Part shown: one piece after another, positions 1-4,302 of the stretch
Position numbering within the stretch: the first letter of the stretch is position 1
Layout of the letters: each line of letters starts with the position of its first letter
NCBI GenBank assembly: GCA_041743835.1
Contig: JBGTLW010000067.1
Span: 1-5,255 of the forward strand
DNA length: 5,255 bases
Direction: 5' to 3'
Origin: JBGTLW01 sp041743835
GTDB taxonomy: Bacteria; Planctomycetota; Phycisphaerae; Phycisphaerales; Phycisphaeraceae
The notes under the pieces: model-generated
The model's database searches: none
What the model was told of the DNA's origin: nothing
What the model saw: only the letters and a program-made list of their open reading frames with translations
Translations under genes and position numbers: made by a program

Positions 1-943
1 ACTGCGCCAGTTCTTCGGCCGGCGTCAACGAGACGAGATAGCCGTTTACCTGCACCTGCTTCTCACTGACCCGCCTCGGCCAGGTGCGGTAATAATCATC
101 ACCAAAACTGCCGAAGCCTTCCCCAGCACCGTCGATGTTGAAGCGCTCACGCCACGCCGGATTGGAGTGGCTTTCACCATCCCAACGGACGAAGATATGG
201 CTATCGGTCAAGACCAGTTTCAACGGGTAGCCCAGCCGACGCCCAACGGCTGTGTACAACACCGGCATCGATGCACACGTCCCCCCGGAAGTGCTTTCGA
301 TGGAACTTCCGGGGGCGGGGATCATGCCATGAATGAAAGCGACGCGTGAATCGGCGAAGGAGAAGTTGCCGATTGCCTGCGGGTCATACTTCACACCCAA
401 GTCCTCTTGCAGCGTCTGCAACAGCATCTCGGCACGGAAGTAGGCTTCGCTGTGTCGGTAATGGGCTGCGTATCGCGGATCGGTCACACGGTAGAGGTGA
501 CGATCCGTCTCGGAAGCGACGCGCTGCGCCCAGCGGTCCAGCGTGGCAAGCGCGGCTTCGACATCCAGCATTTCCGCGTGCGGCAGACCCGTCGCACACA
601 ACAGGTTCATCCGGGCGATATCGACCTTGTCTAACTCATCCCGCGAAAGCTTCAGAAGTTCGTCCAGCGCTCGGGGCTTCAACTCATCGCCGCGGTGTAC
701 CAGCGTCGTGGCCGCTTGGGCACTCGTCGTCAGAATGGGGGCAGACGATTCGCTCGATGATCCACCGATCAGGTCTGGCCGCGCCGCCAGCAGCAACCCT
801 ATGCCCAGCACCAACGCCACGGCCGGAAAGAATACGCGGTGATAGCGCAGGCCCCGCCGGGATGGATCCGAGCCAACGCCATGCCGAGTTTTCTCGCGCT
901 TCGTCTGTTGCTTGCTGATTTTTGATTGGCCGGAACGCCCCAT
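1..943 (-). CDS. Membrane-anchored transglutaminase-like protein, C-terminus cut by the window edge
   Basis: The frame is open from ATG at 943 to the left edge (314 residues, no stop). An in-frame TGA lies two codons upstream, so this is the earliest possible ATG. Residues 1-36 are basic and polar; residues 37-54 form one hydrophobic segment, suggesting an N-in signal anchor with the rest outside the cytoplasm. Residues about 195-290 resemble the transglutaminase-like core of SirB1-type and planctomycete proteins. A GGTCAS motif gives the likely nucleophile Cys223, followed by the helix LYTAVGRRLGYP, then DSHIFVRW with His249, and FNID (269-272), whose Asn269 or Asp271 would complete a Cys-His-Asp/Asn triad. 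The ending YYRTWP...GYLVSLTPAEELA looks typical of the planctomycete relatives, as I recall them, which continue into a repeat-like tail that would lie off-window. Whether it is a protease, a crosslinker or catalytically different cannot be told. The Shine-Dalgarno is weak (GGGGA about 9 bases upstream). Family fairly sure; function unknown. Confidence 0.8.
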   Translation of the reverse strand, partial: MGRSGQSKISKQQTKREKTRHGVGSDPSRRGLRYHRVFFPAVALVLGIGLLLAARPDLIGGSSSESSAPILTTSAQAATTLVHRGDELKPRALDELLKLSRDELDKVDIARMNLLCATGLPHAEMLDVEAALATLDRWAQRVASETDRHLYRVTDPRYAAHYRHSEAYFRAEMLLQTLQEDLGVKYDPQAIGNFSFADSRVAFIHGMIPAPGSSIESTSGGTCASMPVLYTAVGRRLGYPLKLVLTDSHIFVRWDGESHSNPAWRERFNIDGAGEGFGSFGDDYYRTWPRRVSEKQVQVNGYLVSLTPAEELAQ

Positions 944-972
944 GAATCAATCCCCAATCGTATGGTGTCTTG

Positions 973-1000
973 ATTATCAGTCTTTTCATCACGGAGTCAA
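973..1000 (-). promoter_or_regulatory. Sigma-70-type promoter for the transglutaminase-like gene
   Basis: On the minus strand TTGACT (plus-strand 995-1000) and GATAAT (973-978) are separated by 16 bp, each matching its consensus hexamer at five of six positions. Transcription would start near 966, giving a leader of roughly 20-25 bases before the ATG at 943. The surrounding 80 bp are noticeably more AT-rich than the rest of the window, as expected for a promoter. The assignment rests on sequence match only. Confidence 0.6.
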
Positions 1001-1136
1001 GACAAAAAAGCGTAACATTTGAGAAAATCAGAAAGGATACGGGTGTGCCTTCGCTCTCTAGGCTGTTGCTGTGGAGTTGCCAGGCGGCGCTGGGAGGATG
1101 GGCGGATGCCTGCGGCTGAGGTGAGGCACCCAGCTT

Positions 1137-1512
1137 GGTTTGGGCGGCTCGTACACCTATTTCCGGGGCGCGGGAGGATGATGGCACGGCTCCCTCACCT
1201 TATTCCGGGGGGCGGTGAGGTGTTTGCGCGGCTCTTAGACGTAGTTCCGGGTAAGAAATGTTTGTTTTAGTGGCGCCAACATCAATTTCAGGGGCGCTAA
1301 GGGATAGTTGCGCGGTTCCTACACCTATTTCCGGGGCGCAGCGCTTTGTTTTCGTGGCTCACACATGTCTTTCAGGGGCGGCAACGCATGCTTTAGACCC
1401 GCACACATGTATTTTCGGGGCTTGTCGGTTGATTGGCGTGGCTGACGCATCTATTTCCGGGGCTGAAACGTTTGTTTCTTCGAGTCAGACGCGCCCCCGG
1501 AACATTGGGCCT
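1137..1512. repeat. Tandem array of about nine degenerate 42-bp units
   Basis: The core TTCCGGGG (variants TTCAGGGG, TTCGGGG, TTCCGGGT) starts at 1161, 1203, 1245, 1287, 1329, 1371, 1414 and 1455. The spacings are 42, 42, 42, 42, 42, 43 and 41. A last eroded copy has CCCCGG near 1495. Each core is preceded by a GCGCGGCTC/GCGTGGCTC-like block about 18 bases upstream and by a T-rich TGTTT block at the unit boundary. A 20-base stretch, TACACCTATTTCCGGGGCGC, is identical in the first and fifth units (1152 and 1320, 4 x 42 apart). Read in one plus frame the repeat gives a 14-residue motif of the form VAxTxISGAxx, but stops at 1216 and 1252 interrupt it, so coding is doubtful. There are no unique spacers as in CRISPR. 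The best description is a decaying minisatellite or remnant of a repeat-rich gene. Confidence 0.85.
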
Positions 1513-1559
1513 CGCGGCTGGGAGACTGAGCTGCGCGGCTGAGAGTCTGAGCCGCGCGC
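1513..1559 (-). repeat. Left cluster of 21-bp units (minus orientation)
   Basis: CGCGGCT recurs at 1513 and 1534 and a partial copy (CGCG) at 1555, giving an exact 21-bp period, half that of the neighbouring array. Read on the minus strand, the units resemble those of the right cluster at 1687-1749 read on the plus strand, so the two clusters are inverted with respect to each other. GCGCGGCT (1533-1540) and AGCCGCGC (1550-1557) form a perfect 8-bp stem around a 9-base loop. There is no T-run, so it is not a typical terminator. Confidence 0.6.
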
Positions 1560-1560
1560 C

Positions 1561-1588
1561 CCGGAAGCCCCCGGAAGTTCGCCGGAAG
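1561..1588. repeat. Three CCGGAAG copies spaced 10 and 11 bp
   Basis: CCGGAAG occurs at 1561, 1571 and 1582. The spacing of 10 and 11 sums to 21, matching the period of the adjacent cluster, and is close to one helical turn per copy. It may be a further erosion product of the repeat family or a chance run; no function is claimed. Confidence 0.4.
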
Positions 1589-1686
1589 TGCCGCATGGCT
1601 CGGAGGGCGGTTTTTGGGGTGTGAGCGGGGGTTGGGCGGGCCTGGCCGGGTGGCGGAGCGTCTCGGACACGCCCCCGGATGATTGA

Positions 1687-1749
1687 GCCGCGCAGCTCGC
1701 GCTTCCAGCCCCGCGGCTCAGACTTTCAGCCGCGCGGCTCAAAGCAACT
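1687..1749 (+). repeat. Right cluster of three 21-bp units
   Basis: Three consecutive 21-bp units begin at 1687, 1708 and 1729 with GCCGCGC, GCCCCGC and GCCGCGC, each followed by (A/G)GCTC and a CTTTCA/CTTCCA-type end in the first two. The block CGCGGCTCAGAC...TTTCAG also resembles the 42-bp unit at 1354-1380, so both repeat types probably share an origin. The third unit contains AGCCGCGCGGCT (1728-1739), a perfect 12-bp palindrome flanked by CTTT and AAAG. In one plus frame the units encode a seven-residue pattern (SRAAxxx); I do not consider this evidence of a protein. Confidence 0.6.
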
Positions 1750-1870
1750 ATCGGACGGCAAGCGGCCTTGGGTGGGCGTCAGCGGGGGTGAGGGGCGATA
1801 AGTGGTTAGCCTTCGGGTTCGTCGCCTGTTGCGTCAGCACCTCGGGGCGGGGGCTCTTCATCGAGCTTTT

Positions 1871-2377
1871 CTACAGGGCGACTTTCACCACGATTTTTCG
1901 GATGGGGTCGTCGTGGCCGGGGAGGGCGAGGTTGGGGGCGTGGATGTCCTGGGGCAGGAAGATGGCAAACGTGCGGGGCATGAATGGCAGGAAGGCGGTG
2001 TGTGGCGCGGGGGCGTCGGGGCCGGGCAGGTGGTAGAAGGCGGCGTCGATCGCGGCGAAGTAGTCCTGCTTGATCGGCGGGTTGTGGTGCAGCGAGGCGA
2101 TGCCCATCTGCTCGGCCCCGGCCACGATGACCTGGATGTCCGCGTAGATGCGGTGCGACTCCCAGACGATCTGGTCGTGGGCCGTCGGCGGATAGGTGGA
2201 CAGCATGGCAAACACCTCTTCCTGACCCACGATCGACACCGCACGCTCGCGCACCTGCTTGGGCGGGTAGTACGTGAGGCTGGGCAGGTCGGTCACGGTC
2301 AGCCAGTCGATCGCGGCGGCAAAGCGTGCGCCAAGGCCGCGGTAGTTGTCCAGACGATCGAGGTGGTCGTAGATCAT
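1871..2377 (-). CDS. YhcH/YjgK/YiaL (DUF386, EbgC-like) family protein
   Basis: A 168-residue protein, close to the roughly 150 residues usual for this family of small cupin-like beta-barrel proteins. Members are found with sugar-acid, sialic acid and beta-galactosidase genes (YhcH, YiaL, EbgC), and sugar anomerase-like or accessory roles have been proposed. Family hallmarks are visible: the start MIYDHLDRL, the central WESHRIYADIQ (residues 72-81, with Glu73, His75 and Asp80 as likely metal or substrate ligands), KQDYFAAID (102-110), FAIFLPQDIHAPNL (137-150, with His145), and the closing KIVVKVAL. The ATG at 2377 is chosen because homology begins there; the frame stays open further upstream but only as overlap with the LysR gene. 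It lies 38 bases beyond the LysR stop on the same strand. No Shine-Dalgarno is visible; a TACAAT lies six bases before the ATG. The exact substrate cannot be inferred. Confidence 0.88.
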   Translation of the reverse strand: MIYDHLDRLDNYRGLGARFAAAIDWLTVTDLPSLTYYPPKQVRERAVSIVGQEEVFAMLSTYPPTAHDQIVWESHRIYADIQVIVAGAEQMGIASLHHNPPIKQDYFAAIDAAFYHLPGPDAPAPHTAFLPFMPRTFAIFLPQDIHAPNLALPGHDDPIRKIVVKVAL

Positions 2378-2383
2378 GCTGGG

Positions 2384-2389
2384 ATTGTA
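2384..2389 (-). promoter_or_regulatory. Possible -10 box for a leaderless DUF386 transcript
   Basis: TACAAT on the minus strand (five of six bases matching TATAAT) ends six bases before the ATG at 2377, which would put the transcription start at or next to the start codon. No -35 hexamer is recognisable and no Shine-Dalgarno is present. The gene may equally be co-transcribed with the LysR gene upstream. Confidence 0.3.
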
Positions 2390-2415
2390 TCGGGCGGTTT
2401 GTCGGGGGCGTGCGC

Positions 2416-3321
2416 TTAGGCCACCTTTGCCTTGAGCCCAAGCCCGCCGCGGTGGACCTGCTGCGCGATGGAGAGGAAGGTGCGGATCATGGGTTCCTCC
2501 TGGCGCTGCGCCAGCACCACAAGGTTCACGGGCATGGCCACCTCGAACCCGCCCCACGCAAAGACCAGCCCCTGGTCGATCCACGGCTGCACCTCGTCCA
2601 GGTCTGCCACGGACAGCGCCAGCCCCTCGACGACCAGGTCCTTCACAGCCCCGAAGGCTTCGGTGCGGAACTCGGGCTTGAAGCGGACGTGGTGTTGTTC
2701 TCCCAGCGTGTGCAGCAGCTTGCAGTAGGAGCACCCCCGGCTCTGGAAGACCCAGGGGAACTCGCTTAGCCGGGGCCAGCCCCCGTCGGTCAGCCGGTCG
2801 CGCCAGATGGTGGGCGCGATGATCCCCAAGCGGGATGTGCCCACACGTATGATGCGCAGCCGGGGCTCCTCCCATTCGCCCTCGGCGAATGCGGCATCGA
2901 GTTGCTGATCCAGCACGCCGGTGATGTTCTGTGTGGAGTTGCTGGTCTGCACTTCGATGCGCAGGTCCGGGTGTCGCAGGCGTGTCTGGCCGAGGATACG
3001 CGCGAGGCGCAGGTCGTATCCGCAGTCCATCACGCCGACACGCATGGCCCCGACCACGCCGCCGGCGAGCTGCGCGGCCCGGCGTTGGAAGCCCTCCACT
3101 CGCGTCAGCAGGTCGCGGGCCTCGGGCATTAGTTGCTCGGCCGCGTCGGTTGGCTTCATGCCTCGGCCGGTGCGGTGGAACAGGATGATGCGCAGCTCAT
3201 CCTCAAGCGCCTTGATGTGCGCGCTGACGGCGGGCTGGCTCAGGTGAACCTGCTGGGCGGCTCGGGTGAGACTGCGGGCCTGGGCAACTGCAAGGAACGT
3301 GCGCAGGTGTTGCAATTCCAT
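2416..3321 (-). CDS. LysR-type transcriptional regulator
   Basis: A 301-residue protein of standard LysR length. The N-terminal winged helix-turn-helix covers residues 1-60: MELQHLRTFLAVAQARSLTR, then AAQQVHLSQPAVSAHIKALE with the recognition helix around 28-40, and LFHRTGRGMKPTDA forming the wing. A linker helix (about 60-88) leads to a periplasmic-binding-protein-like effector domain (about 91-295) that starts AMRVGVMDCGYD. Family-typical elements include LDAAFAEGE (140-148) and LVVEGLALSVAD (229-240). The effector domain carries three cysteines worth noting: Cys100 at the ligand cleft and Cys196/Cys199 in RGCSYC, where relatives often have GCSYR. It precedes the DUF386 gene by 37 bp on the same strand, so it may control that gene, itself, or the divergent gene at 3749. 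The start is supported by a GAGGT six bases upstream. Ligand unknown. Confidence 0.93.
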   Translation of the reverse strand: MELQHLRTFLAVAQARSLTRAAQQVHLSQPAVSAHIKALEDELRIILFHRTGRGMKPTDAAEQLMPEARDLLTRVEGFQRRAAQLAGGVVGAMRVGVMDCGYDLRLARILGQTRLRHPDLRIEVQTSNSTQNITGVLDQQLDAAFAEGEWEEPRLRIIRVGTSRLGIIAPTIWRDRLTDGGWPRLSEFPWVFQSRGCSYCKLLHTLGEQHHVRFKPEFRTEAFGAVKDLVVEGLALSVADLDEVQPWIDQGLVFAWGGFEVAMPVNLVVLAQRQEEPMIRTFLSIAQQVHRGGLGLKAKVA

Positions 3322-3326
3322 CGTGG

Positions 3327-3331
3327 ACCTC
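3327..3331 (-). promoter_or_regulatory. Ribosome binding site of the LysR gene
   Basis: On the minus strand GAGGT is followed by five bases and then the ATG at 3321. It is the clearest Shine-Dalgarno in the window and fixes the LysR start. Confidence 0.6.
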
Positions 3332-3437
3332 GTGTGTTTGCAGGATGATCACCTTGCCATGGAACACCAGACGCCGCTCGCCCGGCCCGGACACCAGCGA
3401 CTGAGGCCCGGCATAGGGCGTCACGGCTGGGAGCCAA

Positions 3438-3455
3438 CGCCAGAGCCGTCTGGCG
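3438..3455. repeat. Perfect 7-bp inverted repeat upstream of the LysR gene
   Basis: CGCCAGA (3438-3444) and TCTGGCG (3449-3455) are perfect complements around GCCG. The dyad lies about 120 bp upstream of the LysR start. It could be an operator or a hairpin in the leader; there is no adjoining T-run, so a terminator is unlikely. Confidence 0.45.
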
Positions 3456-3471
3456 GCTGTGAGTAGTGATC

Positions 3472-3484
3472 GTATCACGGATAC
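3472..3484. promoter_or_regulatory. Candidate operator: GTATC-ACG-GATAC dyad
   Basis: GTATC (3472-3476) and GATAC (3480-3484) are perfect complements around ACG, and the dyad extends with one bulged base to ATCG/CGAT on either side (3469-3488). AT-rich short-arm dyads of this kind in a divergent region next to a lysR gene are typical regulator sites, though the strict T-N11-A pattern is not clearly met. The right arm also pairs with ATCGGTGTC 30 bp further on (3519-3527), so a larger alternative dyad exists. Confidence 0.35.
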
Positions 3485-3553
3485 CGATAAGTGGGGCGTG
3501 GCCTTCATGCTCCGAATCATCGGTGTCGCACGGCCTATCTGGTAGGGTTTGGG

Positions 3554-3583
3554 GCTGATAGCGTGTTTTGATTTGCTGATAGC
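3554..3583. promoter_or_regulatory. Two GCTGATAGC sites spaced 21 bp
   Basis: GCTGATAGC is present at 3554-3562 and, identically, at 3575-3583. Each copy is itself a small dyad (GCT-GAT-AGC). The start-to-start distance of 21 bp equals two turns of B-DNA, so both sites face the same side of the helix, as expected for cooperative binding of a dimeric regulator. It lies 166 bp upstream of the zinc-ribbon gene and 233 bp upstream of the LysR gene. Confidence 0.4.
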
Positions 3584-3736
3584 TGGGAAGACGGGGCGTG
3601 GATGACGCGAGGGGGCGACGCGGCGGCGCGAGGTTTGCGGGCAAGTGGGCCCCGCCATTCGCCTGGCTCACGGCGGGCGTGGGGTGTGCGCGGGGGGAAG
3701 TTTGGCAGCACGGGGCGTCAGGGGGTGAGCGGGTGG

Positions 3737-3742
3737 TATGAT
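3737..3742 (+). promoter_or_regulatory. Possible -10 box for a leaderless zinc-ribbon transcript
   Basis: TATGAT (five of six bases matching TATAAT) ends exactly six bases before the ATG at 3749. No recognisable -35 hexamer or Shine-Dalgarno accompanies it. The geometry is the same as for TACAAT at the DUF386 gene. Confidence 0.3.
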
Positions 3743-3748
3743 CCGGGC

Positions 3749-4171
3749 ATGGCAGGTGCGGCAGCGGTATCCATTGTGTTCTTACTCGTCGTCGTGTTGC
3801 TTGGCATCGCGGGGGTGGTGCTGATTGTGCTGGGGCTGACGGGCAGGCGCAAGGACCAGGCCAATGGCGGGGCGTGTGGCGCGTGCGGGTACAGCGTGCG
3901 TGGGCTCGAGGCGCTGCGCTGCCCGGAGTGCGGTGCGGACCTGCGCGAGGCGGGCATCGTCCGCGGCGGGGGGAACGGGGGGCGCAACGCGATGCTGGTC
4001 AGCGGGTGTGCGCTGGTGGTGGTGGTGGTGATGTGCCTGGGTGGGACCTTCTTCATGGCGGTCGGGGTGCATGTGTCCTCGCCGACGCCGACGCAGGTAC
4101 ACCTGATGCCGACGCAGCCAATACCGCCGCATCCACCTCAACCGGTCCCGCCTCCCCAGCCCAACCCGTGA
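3749..4171 (+). CDS. Zinc-ribbon protein with two membrane segments and a proline-rich tail
   Basis: A 140-residue protein. Residues 4-30 form a first hydrophobic segment rich in Val, Leu and Gly. Residues 43-61 hold a zinc ribbon: CGAC (Cys43, Cys46), then GYSVRGLEALR, then CPEC (Cys58, Cys61), a form I associate with many short planctomycete membrane proteins. Residues 81-108 form a second membrane segment that includes five consecutive valines. The tail (about 111-140) is dominated by proline, with Thr and Gln. With the ribbon on the loop between two spans, a cytoplasmic ribbon with both ends outside is one possible topology. The ATG at 3749 is preferred because the protein-like sequence starts there; a GTG at 3725 is an in-frame alternative, and the longer open frame back to 3602 has unconvincing composition. 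Function unknown. The tail is poorly conserved in kind and may be a flexible linker or wall-facing segment. Confidence 0.7.
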   Translation: MAGAAAVSIVFLLVVVLLGIAGVVLIVLGLTGRRKDQANGGACGACGYSVRGLEALRCPECGADLREAGIVRGGGNGGRNAMLVSGCALVVVVVMCLGGTFFMAVGVHVSSPTPTQVHLMPTQPIPPHPPQPVPPPQPNP

Positions 4172-4243
4172 CCTTCCGGCCGTCGTCGGATGCCGTGCAA
4201 CGCCGCGTGGTGGGATTGATGGCTGAGCTTTGCCATGCACCGG

Positions 4244-4256
4244 GCCGGCATCCGGC
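4244..4256. repeat. Short perfect hairpin GCCGG-CAT-CCGGC between the zinc-ribbon and ketosynthase genes
   Basis: Perfect 5-bp arms around CAT in the 131-bp gap between the two plus-strand genes. It is not followed by a T-run, so it is at best a weak or factor-assisted terminator. It could also be a regulatory site for the ketosynthase gene 47 bp downstream. Confidence 0.25.
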
Positions 4257-4302
4257 ATAAACTGCGGGGCTTGGCGGTTTGGCCACGCTACGGGAAACAG
4301 AC

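Larger units (their letters stand above)
1485..1697. repeat. Pair of 35-bp direct repeats, 178 bp apart (1485-1519 and 1663-1697)
   Basis: The segments 1485-1519 and 1663-1697 align without gaps with 28 of 35 identical positions, sharing CGCCCCCGG, ATTG and a CGC-GCT ending. The first copy overlaps the end of the 42-bp array and the start of the left 21-bp cluster; the second leads into the right 21-bp cluster. This suggests that the region grew by duplication of larger blocks and not only by slippage of single units. Confidence 0.6.
944..1870. other. Long gene-poor region filled largely by degenerate repeats
   Basis: No open frame here looks like a conserved protein. The region separates the 5' end of the transglutaminase-like gene from the 3' end of the DUF386 gene, both on the minus strand. 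It holds, from left to right: the promoter at 973-1000; about 135 bp without recognisable features; the 42-bp tandem array; the first 21-bp cluster; a CCGGAAG triplet; a G-rich stretch (about 1605-1660); the second 21-bp cluster; and about 120 bp in which I see nothing. No clear intrinsic terminator for the DUF386 gene is visible near its stop at 1871. Confidence 0.6.
3322..3748. other. Divergent intergenic region between the LysR gene and the zinc-ribbon gene
   Basis: This 427-bp region separates two divergently transcribed genes and contains no convincing coding frame. It should carry the LysR promoter and any LysR operator. Several dyads and one precise direct repeat (listed separately) lie between 3438 and 3583. 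The stretch 3600-3735 is G-rich on the plus strand and I see no further elements there apart from the -10-like box next to the zinc-ribbon gene. Confidence 0.6.

Noticed and set aside
684..1187. Minus-strand open frame of 167 codons
   Set aside because: It overlaps the start and promoter of the transglutaminase-like gene in another frame; the overlapped frame has clear family motifs and this one has none.
1137..1512. CRISPR array
   Set aside because: The period is regular, but there is no conserved repeat alternating with unique spacers; similarity extends unevenly through the whole 42-bp unit and no cas gene is present.
1258..1542. Repeat-encoded small protein of 94 residues
   Set aside because: No recognisable start signal, composition set by the repeat, other frames equally periodic, and stops interrupt the same repeat just upstream; reported only as a finding.
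1591..1615. Plus-strand terminator (CCGC...GCGG followed by TTTTT)
   Set aside because: The stem is only four pairs with a 12-base loop, and no plus-strand gene ends nearby.
1806..2441. Second minus-strand frame across the DUF386 gene with an acidic tail (EKLDEEPPPRGADATGDEPEG, ending near 1806)
   Set aside because: The DUF386 protein already ends in the family-typical KIVVKVAL; the alternative frame is an Arg/Pro-rich shadow typical of GC-rich genes, and no frameshift is needed.
3203..3658. Minus-strand open frame upstream of and overlapping the LysR start
   Set aside because: Its downstream part lies inside the LysR N-terminus in another frame, it has no family resemblance, and it would span the intergenic region with the dyads.
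3602..3748. N-terminal extension of the zinc-ribbon protein to an ATG at 3602
   Set aside because: The extra 49 residues are Arg/Gly-rich with no hydrophobic or conserved character and include the likely promoter region.
4172..4260. Continuation of a coding frame past the zinc-ribbon stop, suggesting a frameshifted longer tail
   Set aside because: The proline-rich tail ends naturally at 4171; the other frame running to 4260 has no relation to the zinc-ribbon sequence.
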